Positions 45,012-52,141 of a stretch of 64,000 nt of DNA are shown one piece after another (within the stretch, counting starts at the first letter, position 1; every line of letters starts with the position of its first letter). Under the pieces are notes generated by a model that had not been told where the DNA came from, did not search any database, and was given only the letters and a program-made list of their open reading frames with translations. Source of the stretch: a virus; IMG/VR virus record IMGVR_UViG_3300015171_000002, positions 1 to 64,000 of that record, one strand, 5' to 3'. The translations under genes were made by a program, and so were the position numbers.

Positions 45012-45353
45012 ATGAATGCCAGAGAGAAACTTTGTGATTTATTTGATTTACCATATATTACTGATGATGAAACTCTTTTTGATTGCGCTTTGAAATATAC
45101 AGAAGATTCTACTGAAGATTCTGATATTGAAATCGAAGAATTAGAAGAAAAGAATGAAAAATTATCAGATGATAAAATAGATTTATTATATTCTAATAAA
45201 AAATTACAAATGGAATATAATGAACTGAGTGCAAATTATAAATTAATCGCGTTTACATTTCAGCGATATGTAAGTGGTGATTCGGATATTATAGATGAAA
45301 AAGTTTGGGAACTACCGATTTGGGAAGAACTAAGAAAAGAGAGTGAAGAATAG
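45012..45353 (+). CDS. Coiled-coil acidic protein
   Basis: 113 residues; N-terminal short domain, then a strongly acidic coiled coil (DSDIEIEELEEKNEKLSDDK). Starts 1 nt after the polymerase stop. Possibly a polymerase or recombination accessory protein; no family. Confidence 0.5.
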   Translation: MNAREKLCDLFDLPYITDDETLFDCALKYTEDSTEDSDIEIEELEEKNEKLSDDKIDLLYSNKKLQMEYNELSANYKLIAFTFQRYVSGDSDIIDEKVWELPIWEELRKESEE

Positions 45354-45367
45354 TAGGAGTAAAAATT

Positions 45368-46372
45368 ATGGAAAATATTGACCGTTTAGTAGTTGATTTG
45401 AATAAAAGTTATGTGGGAACTGGTCTGACACAAATGATTAGAAAAGGTTCTGAGATGCCGCCACTTCGAACATTTCCCACTGGAATTCCTACATTAGATT
45501 ATGATTTAGGTGGTGGAGTCCTCTGGGGCCGAACATTAGTAGTAGCCGGTAACGCTGGAACTGGTAAGACTTCATTAGCCTATCAGACTCTAGCGCAAGC
45601 TCAAAAATTAGGAATTATGGGTTTTTGGTTTGATACTGAAAAAGCTTTCGACCGGGATAGAGCCGCTAAATTTGGTGTAGATATTAATAATCTATATGTA
45701 ATTAATAATGATGAACTAACCGCAGAAACCATGTTTGCCTTATTGAGAGATACTATTCGAAGTGTAAAAGCTCAACAAGATACTAGGGCGATTTTTATTG
45801 TAGATAGTTTAGCTGGTATTCAAATTGAAAATATGTATGAAACCGATGCAGGTCACGTTATGGCTGGAAATGCTAAAGCTATTAATCAGAGTGTAACGGT
45901 TTGGAATATTTTACTTGCGGAAAACCAGATTTTATTTTTAATAAATGAATTACGAGATACAATGAGTTCAATGGGTGAACAAGATGTAATGCCTGGGGGC
46001 CGCGCCCAAGAATATTTTTCCAGTCAAACGCTTTGGACAAGAGCCGGTCAAACATTAAAAGAAGGTACGACTCCCGTGGGTCAAGAAATGAAATGGACTA
46101 TTAAAAAGAGTAGAAGTAGTCCACCAAAAGAAGTTGGTTTGATTAATTATAATTATAGAACTGGGTTTCAACTCGGTGAAAATTTAGTAAGTGTGGCTTT
46201 GGAAATGCAACTATTAGAACAATCTGGGGCATGGTTTACTGCTCCAAATGGTGAGCGTTTTCATGGTAAGGAAAAGTTAGTTGAAAAACTTATGGAAGAT
46301 GCTGCTTTTATGGAAGATTTAAAAATTAGAGTTTATTCATTAATGCCCATCAAGAATTGGGATGGTAAATAG
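45368..46372 (+). CDS. RecA/UvsX-like recombinase
   Basis: 334 residues, Walker A GNAGTGKTS at 61-69 and Walker B IFIVDSLAGIQ near 142-152, then LAENQILFLINELRDTMSSM (L1 region) and KSRSSPPKEVGLINYNYRTG. Typical of phage RecA-family strand-exchange proteins. Its TAG stop forms the start of the next palindrome. Follows polymerase as in many lytic phages. Confidence 0.88.
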   Translation: MENIDRLVVDLNKSYVGTGLTQMIRKGSEMPPLRTFPTGIPTLDYDLGGGVLWGRTLVVAGNAGTGKTSLAYQTLAQAQKLGIMGFWFDTEKAFDRDRAAKFGVDINNLYVINNDELTAETMFALLRDTIRSVKAQQDTRAIFIVDSLAGIQIENMYETDAGHVMAGNAKAINQSVTVWNILLAENQILFLINELRDTMSSMGEQDVMPGGRAQEYFSSQTLWTRAGQTLKEGTTPVGQEMKWTIKKSRSSPPKEVGLINYNYRTGFQLGENLVSVALEMQLLEQSGAWFTAPNGERFHGKEKLVEKLMEDAAFMEDLKIRVYSLMPIKNWDGK

Positions 46373-46414
46373 TACCAAAGTCCTATTGACGATAATCAAA
46401 AATTATAGTATTAT
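46370..46414 (+). promoter_or_regulatory. Palindrome-associated promoter
   Basis: TAGTAC-CAAA-GTCCTA 46370-46385, TTGACG 46386-46391, 17 bp, TATTAT 46409-46414. Starts the nuclease/exonuclease/dUTPase operon; the first gene has GAGGTGAT as ribosome site. Confidence 0.75.
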
Positions 46415-46433
46415 GTCTAATAGAGGTGATGAT

Positions 46434-46919
46434 ATGCCAAGTGAAGAATATTATAAAAAAGAAATTATCAGAGTCCGACAACTATTAAATGATGCATGGT
46501 ATGATAGGCCAGATTATACAGGATCAACGGAGAAAAAAATGCCAGATAGTTTACAACCCATAAAAGAAAATTATTTTCAAACCATGAAAAGAATAAATCC
46601 AACTTTATATAATTTGTTTGAAAAATGTGCTGAAAAAATAGTAAAAAAGAATCATGACTACGCCGGAGAAGGCGATTTTTATAAGAACTTTCGAAAATCA
46701 GAAAGAACTAAAGTTCCAGCGTGGCATGGTATTTTTCTGCGTTTTCAAGATAAAGAAAGTCGTATTGAACAATTTATTAATACTGGTATTCTAAAAGTTG
46801 AAGATGAGAGTATTGTAGATACTCTGGTCGATGGTGCTAATTATCTTTTGCTTATGTGCGCCTGTTATTTAGATGATAAAAAAACTAAGGAAGTTGTAGA
46901 TCAACGAGATGCCGCGTAA
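46434..46919 (+). CDS. DUF1599/Nmad1-like nucleotide-metabolism protein
   Basis: 161 residues. KKNHDYAGEGDFYKNFRKSE, then FLRFQDKESRIEQFI and DTLVDGANYLLLM match the all-helical MazG-like family DUF1599 linked to modified nucleotides in phages. ATG 46434 is chosen as it follows GAGGTGAT and lies downstream of the expected transcription start; the frame extends further upstream into the promoter. Overlaps the next gene by 11 nt. Confidence 0.72.
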   Translation: MPSEEYYKKEIIRVRQLLNDAWYDRPDYTGSTEKKMPDSLQPIKENYFQTMKRINPTLYNLFEKCAEKIVKKNHDYAGEGDFYKNFRKSERTKVPAWHGIFLRFQDKESRIEQFINTGILKVEDESIVDTLVDGANYLLLMCACYLDDKKTKEVVDQRDAA

Positions 46920-47223
46920 ACTATCGGATAGAGAAGAGAAGTATCTAAAAATATTAGGTGCTGATCCAACTATAAATAGTGGTGCAACATTTGGTGATGG
47001 TGATGGTGTTATTCATGGTGACTGGAATTCCTATGGTATAGAAGTAAAAGCTACAGATGCTAAATCCTTTTCTATAAAATTAGATATCTGGAAAAAGATT
47101 GAACATGAGGCCAATAGAATAAATTTAGAGCCTATTCTAGCCATTGACATTCAGGGTAAAAGATTAATAATTATGGACGTAAATGAATTTAGAAAGTTAG
47201 AGGAATATTATAATCATAGATGA
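46909..47223 (+). CDS. PD-(D/E)XK nuclease, resolvase-like
   Basis: 104 residues. INSGATFGDGDG then YGIEVKATD gives the D-x(n)-E-x-K core, with a C-terminal LAIDIQGKRLIIMDVNEF strand pair. Small holding-junction-resolvase-like nucleases of phages look like this. Followed in 4-nt overlap by a second nuclease. Confidence 0.7.
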   Translation: MPRKLSDREEKYLKILGADPTINSGATFGDGDGVIHGDWNSYGIEVKATDAKSFSIKLDIWKKIEHEANRINLEPILAIDIQGKRLIIMDVNEFRKLEEYYNHR

Positions 47224-47609
47224 CAGATTTAATTATACCTAAACGTAAAATAACCAGACGTTCAGCTAAAGGTAAAGGACGTGGTTTTCAAAAGGATGTG
47301 GCGAGACAGATTAGAGAATATTTTGGATTATCTGATAGTGATGTTAGAAGTACTGCCGCCAGTGTTGGTGGAGAAGATATTCTATTTTCTGAACTGGCTA
47401 GAAATACATTTCCTTTTAGTGTGGAATGCAAAAACCAAGAGCGTGTAAATATTTGGGCCGCAATTGAGCAGGCAAATAAAAATTCTAAAAAATATACTCC
47501 ACTTGTAGTTTTCAAAAAAAATCATTCAGAAACATATGTTACCATAGACTTCGAAGCATTTCTAGCTTTGGTAAAACATGGTGTAGAAAGCATGAAGCCA
47601 ATAGAATAA
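47220..47609 (+). CDS. PD-(D/E)XK nuclease
   Basis: 129 residues. A basic N-terminus (IPKRKITRRSAKGKGRGFQK), GGEDILFS (metal Asp) and PFSVECKNQE (E-x-K) followed by IWAAIEQANKNSKKYTPLVV form a complete small endonuclease core. It may be a VRR/Holliday-junction-type enzyme, acting with its neighbour. Confidence 0.75.
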   Translation: MTDLIIPKRKITRRSAKGKGRGFQKDVARQIREYFGLSDSDVRSTAASVGGEDILFSELARNTFPFSVECKNQERVNIWAAIEQANKNSKKYTPLVVFKKNHSETYVTIDFEAFLALVKHGVESMKPIE

Positions 47610-47610
47610 T

Positions 47611-47868
47611 ATGCTAAATTATACAATAAAACAAATGATGATAGCTGTGGGGCTGGCTAAGGGTTTGACAAGAATTGAAATTTGTCGAGTAGGTGGTTGT
47701 GATAATTCTTATATTACAAAAAGTCTAAAACGTGACGAATTTAATTATTTAATTAAAAAATTCAAAAATCTTCCCGAAGATAAAGATACAAAAGAATATA
47801 AAGGTATTAGTACACTTTATATGGAAATTGGAAGATTACTTTATACCGAGGGAGAAAACAGAAAATAA
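47611..47868 (+). CDS. Small helix-turn-helix protein
   Basis: 85 residues. IKQMMIAVGLAKGLTRIEI then CRVGGCDNSYITKSLKRDEF read as a tri-helical HTH of the kind that recognises DNA. A candidate for a phage transcription factor acting on the TAGTAC palindromes, but there is no direct evidence. One nucleotide overlap with the next gene. Confidence 0.55.
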   Translation: MLNYTIKQMMIAVGLAKGLTRIEICRVGGCDNSYITKSLKRDEFNYLIKKFKNLPEDKDTKEYKGISTLYMEIGRLLYTEGENRK

Positions 47869-48509
47869 TGAAAAATAAATATTGTGTTCATCGACATACT
47901 ATTGATAGTCACCCCAATTGTTTTTCTACACTTTGGTATAAGAAACCTAATCAAAGATTGGGGTATTTAGATATTGAGTCGAATGGTTTAGATGCTAATA
48001 ATGGGCGTATGTTATCCTGGGCTATTAAACCTTATAGAGAAAATCAAATCAGTTCAGACTATGTTAAATGGGATGATATTTTTGAAAAACCTGGATTGGT
48101 AAATAGAGAATTTGATAAACGTCTTGTTATGAGTTTATTAGCTGAAATGCAGAATTATACTGGTTTTGCTACATATTATGGAACAGGTTTTGATATAAAA
48201 TATATTCGTGCCAAAGCTATGCAATACGGATTACAATTTCCCCGATTTGGTGAAATGGGACATATAGATTTATATTATCAAGTTGTCGGCAAAATGAAAT
48301 TATCTAGAAATTCTCTAAAGGTTTCTACTAAATTTTTAGGTATTAGTGGTAAAACAGATTTAGATTTTGAATACTGGCAACTGGCATGTTTAGGTGATAA
48401 AGAAGCTATGTCGGAATTATTAGAACATAATAAACAAGACGTTATAATTCTTGAAAAACTTCACCGTGAGTTGGAGCCTTACGGTAAATTTGATCGTAAA
48501 TCATTATGA
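47868..48509 (+). CDS. DEDD-type 3'-5' exonuclease
   Basis: 213 residues. YLDIESNGLDANNGRMLSWA (first D-E), GFATYYGTGFDIKYIRAKA (second D), then LEHNKQDVIILEKLHRELEP (third D with Y/D context). This is the predicted PolB-like exonuclease group (RNase H fold). May process ends in recombination or degrade RNA. Overlaps a homing endonuclease remnant by 4 nt. Confidence 0.78.
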   Translation: MKNKYCVHRHTIDSHPNCFSTLWYKKPNQRLGYLDIESNGLDANNGRMLSWAIKPYRENQISSDYVKWDDIFEKPGLVNREFDKRLVMSLLAEMQNYTGFATYYGTGFDIKYIRAKAMQYGLQFPRFGEMGHIDLYYQVVGKMKLSRNSLKVSTKFLGISGKTDLDFEYWQLACLGDKEAMSELLEHNKQDVIILEKLHRELEPYGKFDRKSL

Positions 48510-48721
48510 GTAATTTAAAATATGAGTGTAATGAAAGCTATTTTTCAGTACCCAATATTGAAAATTCCTATTGGGCTGGATTTATAGCGGCAGATGGATA
48601 TATTAATGATAGGTATGATTCATCTATCTCTTTATCTGGAAAATATGCTGAGAATATTTTAAAATCTTTGCTATTAGTTAATGTGCCAAGAATGGAGAGA
48701 AAATGGAATCAGATACAATAA
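48506..48721 (+). pseudogene. LAGLIDADG homing endonuclease remnant
   Basis: 71 residues. NSYWAGFIAADGYINDRY contains a LAGLIDADG-type helix (WAGFIAADGYI) with the start of the following beta sheet (SSISLSGKYAENIL), then the frame ends. The second half of the nuclease is missing, so it is a truncated invader, still in frame with the upstream gene (ATGA overlap). Confidence 0.7.
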
Positions 48722-49002
48722 ATCTATCTAGAGAACAAATACTAAAAATATTAGAATTTTGGTCAGATGTAGGTGTTATAATAATAGATGTGACCAATAA
48801 TGAGAAAATATATCCTGGCGGCACACTAAAATATATTTATGATAAAGAAACTGATATCATAAATATAAAAGGATTATCTAATCAAGATATGAATTATATT
48901 GGAACATTATCAGATTTTCTAAAAGGACATACTTTTTATGTTACTAAAAGTCAAGAAATTGATAAAAGAAGCAATTATACCAACACGCGCAAAACATGGT
49001 GA
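48703..49002 (+). CDS. Unrecognised 99-residue protein
   Basis: MESDTINLSREQILKILEFW continues into beta strands (VGVIIIDVTNNEKIYPGGTL, KYIYDKETDIINIKG). Starts inside the remnant of the homing endonuclease and ends inside the dUTPase frame, where its last ~20 codons overlap. The end may have been altered when the nuclease invaded. Confidence 0.5.
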   Translation: MESDTINLSREQILKILEFWSDVGVIIIDVTNNEKIYPGGTLKYIYDKETDIINIKGLSNQDMNYIGTLSDFLKGHTFYVTKSQEIDKRSNYTNTRKTW

Positions 49003-49366
49003 TGCTGGATTTGACTTATTTGCCTTATCAATGGGATTTAATTCTAATTTCGTTGAATATTTTACTGGATTAGCGATAGAAATAGAATACGGCTATGTCG
49101 GGCTAATATTTCCGAGAAGTTCACAAAGTAAATATGATCTAGTTCTAGCTAATTCTGTCGGAGTGGTGGATAGTGGTTACAGAGGAGAAATATCTGTTCG
49201 TTTCAAGATGATAGAAAGTAAAGGTGAACGAGCTAAAATTTATAATGTGGGTGACAGAATAGCTCAACTCGTTATTTTAGAATTACCGGGTGTTGTCTTA
49301 CAAGAAGTAGATAAATTATCTGAATCAGAACGTGGTATTAATGGATATGGTTCAACCGGTCGCTAA
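48938..49366 (+). CDS. dut: dUTPase
   Basis: 142 residues with all five motifs: DAGFDLF 22-28, PRSSQ 59-63, SVGVVDSGYRG 73-83, GDRIAQLVI 105-113 and ERGINGYGSTGR 131-142. A homotrimer of this type converts dUTP to dUMP, the substrate of ThyX (6603). The start overlaps 65 nt of the preceding gene. Confidence 0.93.
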   Translation: MLLKVKKLIKEAIIPTRAKHGDAGFDLFALSMGFNSNFVEYFTGLAIEIEYGYVGLIFPRSSQSKYDLVLANSVGVVDSGYRGEISVRFKMIESKGERAKIYNVGDRIAQLVILELPGVVLQEVDKLSESERGINGYGSTGR

Positions 49367-49386
49367 TTTATAATAAATTCAACTAT

Positions 49387-49415
49387 TTGACAAAAATCAT
49401 AATTTGTGGTATAAT
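49387..49415 (+). promoter_or_regulatory. Sigma70-type promoter, leaderless type
   Basis: TTGACA 49387-49392, 17 bp, TATAAT 49410-49415 with TGTGG. ATG 49422 begins 6 nt after the -10. No palindrome upstream. Confidence 0.88.
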
Positions 49416-49421
49416 ATAAAA

Positions 49422-49958
49422 ATGACGCAAGAAATAGCCAAAATAGATGAAATTTCCGAAGAATCGGTCAAATTTTTTGATTTAGTTACCAGACAGGGGA
49501 TTAAACCTGTCGAAATAGCTAATTCTACTGGTTATTCTCTTAAAACAATCTATAATAGAATAAATCGTGGTCGTGAGATTGTAAATGAAGAAATTCGTAA
49601 AAATAAACCACAAATTTTAGCCGATCTTTGGAATAAATATGAGTATCTTTGGGAACAAGCTGATACGGAATGGAAAGCTAGTAAAGACCCTGCATTTCTA
49701 AAACAAATGCAATCCGTATTAGAAGCTTACAGAAAGATGTTAGCCGTAGATGATGCACCGAAAGCACCGGTCAATGAAAAGGGTGAAACTGTTCAAAATA
49801 CAATGGTTCTAGTTTTCTCTGAAGATGCTTATGCTAAAAAAGAAGCTGAATTAATTGAGTTGGAAAAAGAAGAAAAAGAAAAAGCAATTGATGGCACTTT
49901 TACCGTAACTGAAACTAGTACTAAAGTACCATTGTCAAATGATGAAAACGGTTTATAA
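49422..49958 (+). CDS. HTH-coiled coil protein, small-terminase or regulator-like
   Basis: 178 residues, MTQEIAKIDEISEESVKFFD, then an HTH (QGIKPVEIANSTGYSLKTIY), a helical middle and a Glu/Lys-rich coiled-coil end. Similar in layout to small terminase subunits, but a DNA-binding regulator is equally possible. It is transcribed leaderless from the promoter at 49387; upstream in-frame codons lie within the promoter. The last codons encode the palindrome that starts the tRNA array promoter. Confidence 0.6.
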   Translation: MTQEIAKIDEISEESVKFFDLVTRQGIKPVEIANSTGYSLKTIYNRINRGREIVNEEIRKNKPQILADLWNKYEYLWEQADTEWKASKDPAFLKQMQSVLEAYRKMLAVDDAPKAPVNEKGETVQNTMVLVFSEDAYAKKEAELIELEKEEKEKAIDGTFTVTETSTKVPLSNDENGL

Positions 49959-49959
49959 T
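49916..49959 (+). promoter_or_regulatory. Palindrome-associated promoter of the tRNA array
   Basis: TAGTAC-TAAA-GTACCA 49916-49931 within the 3' end of the upstream gene, TTGTCA 49932-49937, 16 bp, TATAAT 49954-49959. Predicted start near 49966, sixteen bases before the first tRNA. Confidence 0.82.
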
Positions 49960-49981
49960 GTTGTCAAGTTCGAAAATTTAT

Positions 49982-50059
49982 GTGGGCGTAATTGCACACG
50001 CTTCTAACGTGTACGCGAATAATTGGATGTAAATGCGGGTTCAACTCCTGCCGCTCACA
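49982..50059 (+). tRNA. D-arm-less tRNA-Arg(TCT)
   Basis: Acceptor GTGGGCG / CGCTCAC, discriminator A; anticodon arm ACACG-CTTCTAA-CGTGT perfect; T-arm GCGGG-TTCAACT-CCTGC. Only 7 nt (TAATTGC) lie between acceptor and anticodon stem, so there is no D-arm, while 22 nt separate the anticodon arm from the T-arm. Same layout in the next tRNA. Confidence 0.6.
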
Positions 50060-50063
50060 CTAT

Positions 50064-50141
50064 CTAGGTATATTAGAATTGTCTTCGAAACAATACTCGT
50101 ATAACGGAATGAAAATGTGGGTTCAAATCCTACTACCTAGA
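50064..50141 (+). tRNA. D-arm-less tRNA-Arg(TCG)
   Basis: Perfect acceptor CTAGGTA / TACCTAG, discriminator A; anticodon arm ATTGT-CTTCGAA-ACAAT perfect; T-arm GTGGG-TTCAAAT-CCTAC. Again 7 nt (TATTAGA) instead of a D-arm and a 22-nt variable region that aligns with its neighbour at about half of its positions. Confidence 0.6.
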
Positions 50142-50285
50142 CAGAATTATATTCTCGCATTTGTGCGATAAACAAACCGTCTGTCTGCTTACGGGATATG
50201 GACAAATCTATAAAAACAGATTGGCCTAGACTGAGCCAGGAAAGAAGTCGTGTCCTATCTTATCGGTGGAAGGATAAACCGATAT
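50142..50285 (+). ncRNA. Structured RNA segment A in the tRNA array
   Basis: No ORF. Hairpins TCGCA-TTTG-TGCGA, AATCT...AGATT and TATCGGT-GGAAGGATAA-ACCGATA. The last loop, GGAAGGATAA, recurs on a different stem at 51472-51482. Shares CTATCTTA and ATAAACAA/ATAAACGA blocks with segment B (51345-51511), so both may be copies of one RNA element. Confidence 0.4.
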
Positions 50286-50358
50286 GTACCTATAGCTCAA
50301 ATGGCAGAGCAAGAATCTTTTAAATTCGAGGTTGTGGGATCATGGCCCATTAGGTACA
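50286..50358 (+). tRNA. tRNA-Lys(TTT)
   Basis: Acceptor GTACCTA / TAGGTAC, discriminator A, D-stem GCTC/GAGC, anticodon loop CTTTTAA, T-stem GTGGG/CCCAT with loop ATCATGG. The following endonuclease gene starts 2 nt after its 3' end. Confidence 0.82.
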
Positions 50359-50360
50359 CT

Positions 50361-50753
50361 ATGTTACCAAAACAAAAAGGTGAAATTACCGAAGCTATTA
50401 TTTTAGCCAAGTTTATCGAACGTGGTGAAGTAGTTTTATTGCCGTGGGGCGATAATCAACGTTTTGATATGGTTCTATATAGAAATAATAAATTTATTAG
50501 AATTCAATGTAAAACTGGTAAAATAGTAAATGGTACAATAAGATGTAATGCAAAAAGTACTAATTGGAATACATTAGAACATTATGATTATAAGGGACAG
50601 ATAGAATTTTTTGCTATTTATTGTCCAGATAATAAAAAATGTTATATGATATCTGTAGATGACGTTGGAATAAGTCAAATTTCTTTAAGAATAGATATTC
50701 CTAAACATGGAAATCAATATTCTTTCAAATGGGCAAAAGATTACGAAATATAA
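50361..50753 (+). CDS. I-Ssp6803I-like PD-(D/E)XK homing endonuclease
   Basis: 130 residues: KGEITEAIILAKFIERGEVV, PWGDNQRFDMVLYRNNKF and IRIQCKTGK form the E..D..Q-x-K core of the PDDEXK group-I-intron endonuclease family, whose type member I-Ssp6803I cuts a tRNA-fMet gene. It is inserted between two tRNA-Lys genes. ATG 50361 follows the tRNA by 2 nt and has no ribosome site; longer frames would run through the tRNA. So it is likely translated from a tRNA-processed, nearly leaderless mRNA. Confidence 0.75.
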   Translation: MLPKQKGEITEAIILAKFIERGEVVLLPWGDNQRFDMVLYRNNKFIRIQCKTGKIVNGTIRCNAKSTNWNTLEHYDYKGQIEFFAIYCPDNKKCYMISVDDVGISQISLRIDIPKHGNQYSFKWAKDYEI

Positions 50754-50757
50754 GTAT

Positions 50758-50830
50758 GTACCTATAGCTCAATTGGTGGAGCAGATTACTCTTAATAATA
50801 AGGATATGAGTTCGAGACTCATTAGGTACA
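50758..50830 (+). tRNA. tRNA-Lys(CTT)
   Basis: Same acceptor as the TTT gene (GTACCTA / TAGGTAC), D-stem GCTC/GAGC, anticodon loop CTCTTAA, T-arm ATGAG-TTCGAGA-CTCAT. Starts 4 nt after the endonuclease stop codon. Confidence 0.88.
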
Positions 50831-50834
50831 CTAT

Positions 50835-50905
50835 GTTTTATTGGTCTACTGGAAGGACGATAAACTCTCAATTTATAGGCGGCAGTTCAATTCTGCCATA
50901 AAACA
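50835..50905 (+). tRNA. tRNA-Glu(CTC)
   Basis: Acceptor GTTTTAT / ATAAAAC, D-stem GTC/GAC, anticodon arm ATAAA-CTCTCAA-TTTAT, T-arm GGCAG-TTCAATT-CTGCC, discriminator A. Confidence 0.88.
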
Positions 50906-50907
50906 CT

Positions 50908-51012
50908 ATGTTATTTACTGGATTAATTATTTTATTTTGTGCAATTGGTTATAAAAGTTGGATATTATTTTTAGTTGGTTTATATGTTATAACTAGAACA
51001 GATAAGAAATAG
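50908..51012 (+). CDS. 34-residue single-pass membrane peptide
   Basis: MLFTGLIILFCAIGYKSWIL then FLVGLYVITRTDKK: two short hydrophobic stretches and a basic end. Starts 2 nt after tRNA-Glu(CTC) without a ribosome site. One of several tiny membrane proteins in the array. Confidence 0.55.
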   Translation: MLFTGLIILFCAIGYKSWILFLVGLYVITRTDKK

Positions 51013-51015
51013 AAC

Positions 51016-51086
51016 GCGACATTCTTCTATAGGTAGGAATTCTGACTTTCAATCAGATAGATAGGGTTCGAGTCCCTAATGTTGCA
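51016..51086 (+). tRNA. tRNA-Glu(TTC)
   Basis: Acceptor GCGACAT / ATGTTGC, D-stem TTC/GAA, anticodon arm TCTGA-CTTTCAA-TCAGA, T-arm TAGGG-TTCGAGT-CCCTA, discriminator A. Confidence 0.88.
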
Positions 51087-51272
51087 CTAGAGAGTGTTTT
51101 TCTAAACTCTTGAATCGGGCCAAAAGGTGAAATCGTAGGCTGTGGGGTTATCATGTGAAATAACCGGCTTTATCTTGTTTTACCAGAATAAACGAGCGTT
51201 ATAGGTCAAATAAATTCGATAATGGGATATTGACTTTCTTCATAGAATGGTAAGATTAAATTCTATAAATAT
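51087..51272 (+). ncRNA. Structured RNA segment C
   Basis: No ORF in 186 nt. Hairpins GGTTAT...ATAACC near 51147-51166 and CTTGTTT-TACCAGAAT-AAACGAG near 51174-51196. The latter shares AATAAACGAG with segment B. Not a recognisable tRNA, tmRNA or RNase P RNA. Confidence 0.35.
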
Positions 51273-51344
51273 CAGGGTGAGGGAAAAATGGTAATCCGTT
51301 GCGTTTGGGGCGCGAAGAAGCTGGATCGTTGCCAGCCACCTTGA
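51273..51344 (+). tRNA. tRNA-Pro(TGG)
   Basis: Acceptor CAGGGTG / CACCTTG with one G-U, D-stem GGA/TCC, anticodon arm TTGCG-TTTGGGG-CGCGA with G37 as in other Pro tRNAs, T-arm GCTGG-ATCGTTG-CCAGC, discriminator A. Confidence 0.82.
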
Positions 51345-51511
51345 CCTATCAGATAATCTAGAATATTCTGAAAATGTATCTAATCATACCAAAATTAGCG
51401 GTTATCGTTTTCTCGAAAATAAACGAGGTTTGTCTACCAGCTTGTCAACGATAGACTATCTTAACTAATCAAAGTGGAAGGATAAACTTTAGATTTTTTA
51501 TAAGGAATAAT
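51345..51511 (+). ncRNA. Structured RNA segment B
   Basis: No ORF. Ends with AAAGT-GGAAGGATAA-ACTTT, a hairpin with the same 10-nt loop as in segment A. Contains CTCG-AAAATAAA-CGAG and GTCTA...TAGAC pairings. The region merges into the ribosome site AAGGAATAAT of the next gene. Confidence 0.38.
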
Positions 51512-51823
51512 ATGTTACCAGAACGAAAATTAAATGCTCAACAGAACGCTATACTACAACTTTCTGCAATTATAGCAGCCGTACATTTCGAGACAAATGA
51601 TGCAGTTACTAAACAGTTTATTACTATGATGGCTAGTCAAGTAGCGGCAGAATATCAACAGGATAGCCAAGACCCATTAGCTCCATCTTTATTTTTGCCG
51701 GTTAAACTAACTGAAGTTTTTAGGGATGCAATGGCTAAGATGCGAACAGGTTATGAACTTGATTTAAAATCTCAAAAACTGGTGCATACCATATCTAAAA
51801 ATGGCAAAGGAAAAAATGACTAG
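51512..51823 (+). CDS. Helical 103-residue protein
   Basis: LNAQQNAILQLSAIIAAVHF, then QFITMMASQVAAEYQQDSQD and a basic end. Ribosome site ATAAGGA. No family recognised. Overlaps the next gene by 8 nt. Confidence 0.55.
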   Translation: MLPERKLNAQQNAILQLSAIIAAVHFETNDAVTKQFITMMASQVAAEYQQDSQDPLAPSLFLPVKLTEVFRDAMAKMRTGYELDLKSQKLVHTISKNGKGKND

Positions 51824-52019
51824 ACGTTGTAGTAAATGTGGTTTTGAGTGGGATGGTAAAGATACAGAATGTTATAATTGTGAATCAGAAGAAACTTATA
51901 TCCTACCAGACAGTATTGATTTAGAAGTTTCATTCGGTAATATAAAAGATAATAAAATTTTAACTAAGAATTTATTAACTGGTGATAGTTTAAAACGTAA
52001 ACTAAAAGAAAGAAAATGA
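51816..52019 (+). CDS. Zinc-ribbon protein
   Basis: 67 residues: RRCSKCGFEW then DTECYNCESEE is a two-knuckle zinc ribbon. ATG 51816 is preferred (AAGGA 6 nt upstream); an in-frame ATG at 51801 is also present. Followed by a membrane peptide in ATGA overlap. Confidence 0.65.
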   Translation: MTRRCSKCGFEWDGKDTECYNCESEETYILPDSIDLEVSFGNIKDNKILTKNLLTGDSLKRKLKERK

Positions 52020-52141
52020 TATTCTCAATTTGTTTTATTTTATTAGGTTGGTTATTTGTTGGTTCTTATAAAATAATGATGGGAATATTAGAGGGAATAT
52101 TATTTGCAGGTTTATTTGTTTTGAATAGAATATTCGGGTAG
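52016..52141 (+). CDS. 41-residue membrane peptide
   Basis: MIFSICFILLGWLFVGSYKI then MMGILEGILFAGLFVLNRIF: two predicted membrane helices. Its TAG stop lies inside the acceptor stem of the following tRNA-Ser. Confidence 0.55.
   Translation: MIFSICFILLGWLFVGSYKIMMGILEGILFAGLFVLNRIFG

Noticed and set aside
49404-49421. Upstream start giving MWYNIK at the front of the HTH protein
   Set aside because: Those codons are the -10 region of the promoter; ATG 49422 matches +1.
50250-50901. Longer frames running through tRNA-Lys(TTT), tRNA-Lys(CTT) and tRNA-Glu
   Set aside because: They cover complete tRNA genes; the endonuclease start at 50361 is the sensible one, and the frame at 50707-50901 is only tRNA sequence read as protein.
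51087-51511. tmRNA or RNase P RNA in the long gaps around tRNA-Pro
   Set aside because: No GAGGAAAGTCC motif, no tag-peptide frame, and no acceptor-T-arm pair around the gap.
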